A stretch of 64,000 nt of DNA from Acanthornis magna. Taxonomy: Eukaryota; Chordata; Aves; Passeriformes; Acanthizidae. Where the stretch lies: the NCBI GenBank assembly GCA_036785705.1, contig JAWUZG010000970.1, positions 2,576,501 to 2,640,500 on the forward strand, written 5' to 3'. Numbering within the stretch: the first letter of the stretch is position 1; the number at the start of each line of letters is the position of its first letter. The position numbers were made by a program, and so were the translations under genes. Positions 59,900-64,000 of this stretch are shown here, one piece after another. The notes beneath the pieces are model-generated. The model did no database searches. It had not been told where the DNA came from and was given only the letters and a program-made list of their open reading frames with translations.

Positions 59900-61667
59900 A
59901 GACTGTTTAGAAAAGACAGCCTGAGAAAGCAAGGAAGGGGAATTAACCTTCATGTGAAACTGGAGCACATGGAGCTCTGCCTGGCAATGGATGATGACCC
60001 AACTGAGAGCATATGAGTGAGGGAGAAAGAGCAGACCAGTGGAGATGATGTTGTCGCGGGTGTCTGCTGTGAGTTGCCTGACCAGGAAGAACAAGCAGAT
60101 GAAGTCTCCAACAGAGAACCAGATGCAGCTTCACATTCCTGTCTTACAGAGGATTTCAAACACCACAATATCTATTGAGGGGACAACACAGAAGGCCATA
60201 AGTGATTGGTCTTTGAGAAGACTGATGACAGGTTCCCGACTCATGTGAAAGAGGAGCCAATGAGGAGAGGGTATTGCTAGACCTTATACTCAATAACAAG
60301 AAGGGTTTTTTGGGGATAAGACCAAAGACGGTGACTATGAAATGGTAGAGCTCAGGATCCTGTAGGCAGGAAATAGGGCAAAAAACAAAGTCACAATGCT
60401 GGACTTCAGGAGAGCAGATTCTGAACTCTTCAAATGTCTGCTTGGAAGTGTCTCATGGAATGATGCCCTAGAATGAAAAGTGGCCCAAGAAAGCTGGTTA
60501 ATAATCAGGTATCACCTTCTCCAAACTCAAAGAATAGTCCCAGTGAGTAGAAAGTCAGGCACAAGTGCTGGGAAGCCTATGTGGTTGAACAAGCAGATCC
60601 TGGCCAAACTTAAACACAAAAATGGAAGCACACTAAGGGTAAAAGCCAGGACAGGTAACATGGAAGGAATACAAAGACACTATACAAGCATGCAGAGATA
60701 TGATTAGGAAAGCTAAATCCCAACTGGGACTGAATCAAAGACAACAAAAAGCTTCTGCAAGTACATAGCTGACAAGAGTAAGCCAGGGAGCTAGCAAGAT
60801 TGCTGCTGACACAAGACTTGGAGGGATGTGCCATCTGGAGTGACCTCAATGTGCTACAGAAATGGGCTGACAAGAACCTCATGAAGTTCGACAAGGAGTA
60901 GTGCGAAGTCCTGCTCTATGGCAGCAGCACCCCCCTCCTTCCCCTCCCACGGGGCTGGAGCCTGTCTGTCTGGAAAGGAGTGTAGGAGAACAGCAGCTGG
61001 GAGGCCTGACAAACACCAAGATGACCACCTGCAAGCAATGTGCCCTTGCCACAAAGAAGACTACTGGTATCCTAGGCTGCATTAAGCAAAGTATTTCCAG
61101 CAGGTTTAGGAAAATGATCCTTCCCCTCTGCTCAGGTGAGGCCTCATCTGGAGTTTTATGACCAGTTCTGCGGTATCAAGTACAAGAGAGACATGGACCT
61201 GCTGGAGACAGTCTAGTGAAGAGCCATGAAAGTGAGGAAGGGACAGGAGCATATCTTGGATGAGGAAAGGCTGAGAGCTGGGACTGTTCAACCTGGAGAA
61301 GAGAAAGCTCTGAGTGATCTCATCAATGAGTACAGATACCTGAATGGAGGATGCAAAGAAGAGGGAGCCAGGATCTCTCCAGTGGTGCCCAGAGACAGGA
61401 CCAGAGGCGATGGACACAGACTGAAATATGGGAAGTTCCATCTGAACATCAAAAAACTCAAAATCAAATTTTTTCGCTCTGAGGGTAACCGAACACTTTT
61501 ACAGATTGCTGAGAGATATGTTAGAGTCTCCCTCCCTGGAGACATTAACAAGCCATGTGGTCACAGTCCTATGCAACTGGGTCTCAGTGGCCCTAGCTGA
61601 TATGGGGTACTGGGACTAAGTGAACTCTGAGGTCCCTTCCAACCTCAGTCATTCTGTGATTCTGTGA
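59900..61667 (+). mobile_element. CR1 LINE copy with internal deletion, decayed ORF2
   Basis: The 5' part (to about 60790) follows the end of the CR1 endonuclease domain and the linker. Recognisable phrases are 'catggagctctgcctggcaa', 'gtgtctgctgtgagttgcct', 'attgaggggacaacacag', 'tggacttcaggagagcag' and 'aagctaaatcccaactggga'. Near 60790 it jumps to the catalytic box of reverse transcriptase: 60792-60822 reads SKIAADTRLG, where active copies have an ADD core. It continues through 'aacctcatgaagttcgacaa', 'atcctaggctgcattaagca' and the CR1 3' end to TTCTGTGATTCTGTG at 61667. Stops and frame breaks throughout show it is dead. The 5' boundary is approximate; weak similarity may extend upstream. 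Confidence 0.9.
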
Positions 61668-63479
61668 ACTCAGATTTATGCAGTAGTAGGCTACCTAATA
61701 TGAACATACAACCAGTCTGTTACATCTGAGAGGAAAAAAAGGGAGTAAGATTCCCTTCAGCATAATCAGAGGTAGTGTTCTGCAGTAGGCAAGCAAAAAA
61801 GCATGAAATGGTGTTTCTGTAGAATTCTAGCTCTCAATATTTGGTCTACAGGCTGCTGCTGTTGTTTAAATGGGTAAAATAAAATGGGAAAATATTACTA
61901 ACAGGAATAAAATACAGTAATGCCTCTATAGTCCAATTAATATTGTGAGTGTTCATCCAATTGCTTTTGAGGTAAATGAGTTGATATTAAAAAAAAACAA
62001 ATAAAGAAAAATGAGAAAACTGAGCAACTTCAGAAAATAAGGCAGAAAGACTTCTCAATTAATTACAGCTAGCCCTCAAGATGGAAATGAAGCTATAATG
62101 AATCTCTCTGACAAGCTATTGTAATTCAGAAGAAGAAAATCAGTGATTAATCAGAAAGGGTCATGCTATAGAAATTATTCAGTTTTCAGTGAAGCTGAGA
62201 GAATGGGGCAAAAGTTTTAAAATGAAGACAGCAAGACACCTCAGAGGCAAAATCTTCATCTTCCCCTCTTCACTAAACTCAAGGTGTGTTGTCCATGGTT
62301 CTGCCATAACCTATCTACATTTGTTGAATGATCCTCTAATCTAGCAGGAAAATGTTCCATCAACAAGTACTTTGATGTCAATGATGGAAATGACAGGTAT
62401 TAATCATGTATGTTCAGAAATCTACCTTCTGATTCACCAAGGTGGAGAATTAGGATCTTGTAAGATGATTTCTGCTCAGTAAAGTGGGTGGCAGTACAGA
62501 CCCTTCTTGACACAAGATCAGTTTCTCTTCATTAGCCTAAACCTTAGTTTTGCCCTGGGGTCATTTGGAAAAAAACCCAGTTAAGATGCAGAAATAAGTC
62601 ATGTGAAGGAGAACAAGATCCTTGTATAAGATCCTCTGGCTGCAGTGGATGCATTTTCTGTAGATATATCCAAGAGATAATGATGAAAAGGTCACACCTA
62701 GCCCAGAAATACATTCTCATTCCAAAAGAACTGGATACCTTTTATTAGGTGGCTTGATGTATGTGATTGCATCATCACAGCATTAATTCCTTTTTTAGCC
62801 ATGGCATATATTTCAGAAAAAAGACCAATATTTATTTTAAAATGTTCAGTGATGGACACCACAGAACAGACCATGGTAGATTGCTCTCCTTGGTCATTTA
62901 ATTTCTGGAAAAAAATTGAAATGAAAATCCTGAACTTGTCCAGCATCCACCAATATGGCTTTTGTCAGTGCTTGGCTGCCGTGTCACACTGTCAAATTTG
63001 TATTCCATTTCCTGGGATTTAGGCTGATGATACCATTCTTTTATGCTTTTCTTCTTCATTTAGTGTATTTTTGGGTCTTTCCCTATGAGGCAGGTTTCCT
63101 TAACCTACAAAGATTCTTCTCTTTCCTCAGAGTCATTTTCAGTTTCAACATAATTGTGCAGTACTAATTATTTTTTAGAGGTAATAAAGGGATCAGAAGC
63201 TCTGTCTCTACTCATTATTTTCCCTGTGTGTATCAAATACTACTTTTTGCTTTTTTAACGAGAATATCACACTGGCAACTTGTATGCAGATAATCAATAA
63301 ACATTACTCAAAACATCTTTTCTATCCATTGCTGCTAACATAGAGGCCTACTTTTATGTAAAAATTCCCTTTATTATTCCTCTACATTGTAAGGGTTGGT
63401 CAAAGAATTGAGTTTTGTCTCAACATTTCTCATCAGAAACCACAGGTGCAGGACTTACGCAAAGAATGCTTTGCCCCTA
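61668..63479. other. Intergenic, no gene seen
   Basis: AT-rich unique sequence between the CR1 copy and the terminal LTR-like block. I see no repeat family, conserved exon or structured element here. Confidence 0.7.
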
Positions 63480-63715
63480 CCAAAGCTGGTACAGAATGAA
63501 AGCTTTGCAGCTGTCTCCAAGTCCCTACTGTTGTGAAAGATCCATGAAGCAAGATGGGACCACAGACCCACAGACTCTCTGCCTCCAAAGCTGACCACAC
63601 CTCAGACACTCCTCTCTTGGCATGTGTGGCCTGCCAGGTAGAGTTTGGCATATCTCCACAAGACTTAAGGGGGAGCAAAGGCAGGTCACAAGGGGGGACC
63701 AGGTGTATGGACTGA

Positions 63716-63724
63716 CATAAAAGA
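63716..63724 (+). promoter_or_regulatory. TATA-like box of terminal LTR-like block
   Basis: CATAAAAGA is followed 30-40 bp later by GC-richer sequence, as expected at a U3/R junction. The AATAAA lies about 225 bp downstream. Confidence 0.45.
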
Positions 63725-63948
63725 CAGCTCTGGAGAAGCTGAATTCCTAAGAGCTTCCCCACAGTGAGATCACATTAATCGATGGCAGAGGCAGAGGAAC
63801 GCCTTCCGGACCGGGACCCCCAGAGATGCCGGACATCTGTGGACCTATGGTGGTAGCTATAAACGCCTTTTTCTTCCCTTTTCTCCCTATCTTTCCCTTT
63901 ATTCTCTTTCTCTCTCTTTCTTTCGCAAGCCACTTTAGGGGCACAATT

Positions 63949-63954
63949 AATAAA
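63949..63954 (+). promoter_or_regulatory. Poly(A) signal of terminal LTR-like block
   Basis: AATAAA in 'cacaattaataaagatcctg' is followed by GTTTGG, fitting an R-region polyadenylation site. Confidence 0.5.
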
Positions 63955-64000
63955 GATCCTGTTTGGATTAAAATTTAACTCCCTTGACTCGCTGAATTAC

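Larger units (their letters stand above)
63480..64000 (+). mobile_element. LTR-like sequence, cut by window edge
   Basis: A GC-richer block has LTR-like architecture. A TATA-like CATAAAAGA lies at 63716, then a 'gaccgggacccccagagatg' segment, a T/C-rich stretch, and AATAAA at 63949-63954. It ends 'ctcgctgaattac' at the window edge. This resembles the U3-R-U5 layout and wording of passerine ERVK-type LTRs. The left boundary is uncertain (63480-63530), and its partner TSD, if any, is outside the window. It could be a solo LTR or the 5' LTR of a provirus continuing to the right. Confidence 0.6.

Noticed and set aside
60901..61600. Open frames of 86, 111, 124 and 87 codons
   Set aside because: They lie in the decayed CR1 copy and do not follow the ORF2 frame throughout, so they are not host genes.

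Overview
The window is vertebrate nuclear DNA, almost certainly from a bird. It carries many CR1 LINE fragments ending in the typical avian 3' tail (TTCTATGATTCTATG-like), bird-type ERVL and ERVK LTRs, and a RAMP-family gene split by GT-AG introns. The ERVL and ERVK LTR families look like those common in Neoaves, so a neoavian or passerine bird is the best guess. The species cannot be fixed from the sequence alone. Nothing bacterial (operons, tRNAs, rRNAs, CRISPR) is present.

Only one protein-coding gene is supported: RAMP3 (receptor activity-modifying protein 3), on the + strand and incomplete at its 5' end. Bases 1-1738 are the end of intron 1. Exon 2 is at 1739-1871, intron 2 is 18.7 kb (1872-20549), and the last exon starts at 20550 with its stop at 20803-20805. 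The 3' UTR probably ends near 21.7 kb, 21.9 kb or 22.06 kb, where three AATAAA signals lie. Exon 1, with the signal peptide and promoter, is upstream of the window. RAMP3 is a single-pass membrane partner of the calcitonin-receptor-like and calcitonin receptors.

From about 22.06 kb to 64 kb I find no gene. This is AT-rich intergenic DNA with microsatellites, T/A runs, several short perfect hairpins and old transposon pieces. Mobile elements in order: CR1 (-) at 1-135; a complete ERVL-type solo LTR (+) at 256-1328 with 5-bp target-site duplications (TSDs); CR1 (-) at 3711-3817; an internally deleted CR1 (-) at 6908-7690; CR1 (+) at 34005-34252; a CR1 tail at 41797-41841; a short alpharetrovirus-like solo LTR (-) at 43655-43919 with a perfect 6-bp TSD; CR1 (+) at 45840-46175; an ERVK-type solo LTR (-) at about 55562-56161; a CR1-like fragment (-) at 57088-57190; an internally deleted CR1 (+) at about 59900-61667; and an LTR-like sequence (+) running off the right end from about 63.5 kb.

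I did not find a new multi-gene system. The observations most worth a second look are the alpharetrovirus-like LTR with intact TSDs, the changed C-terminal PDZ-type tail and an added glycosylation sequon in RAMP3, the sense-oriented LTR in RAMP3 intron 1 with its duplicated donor-like unit, and a few strong hairpins, mainly at 19215-19262.
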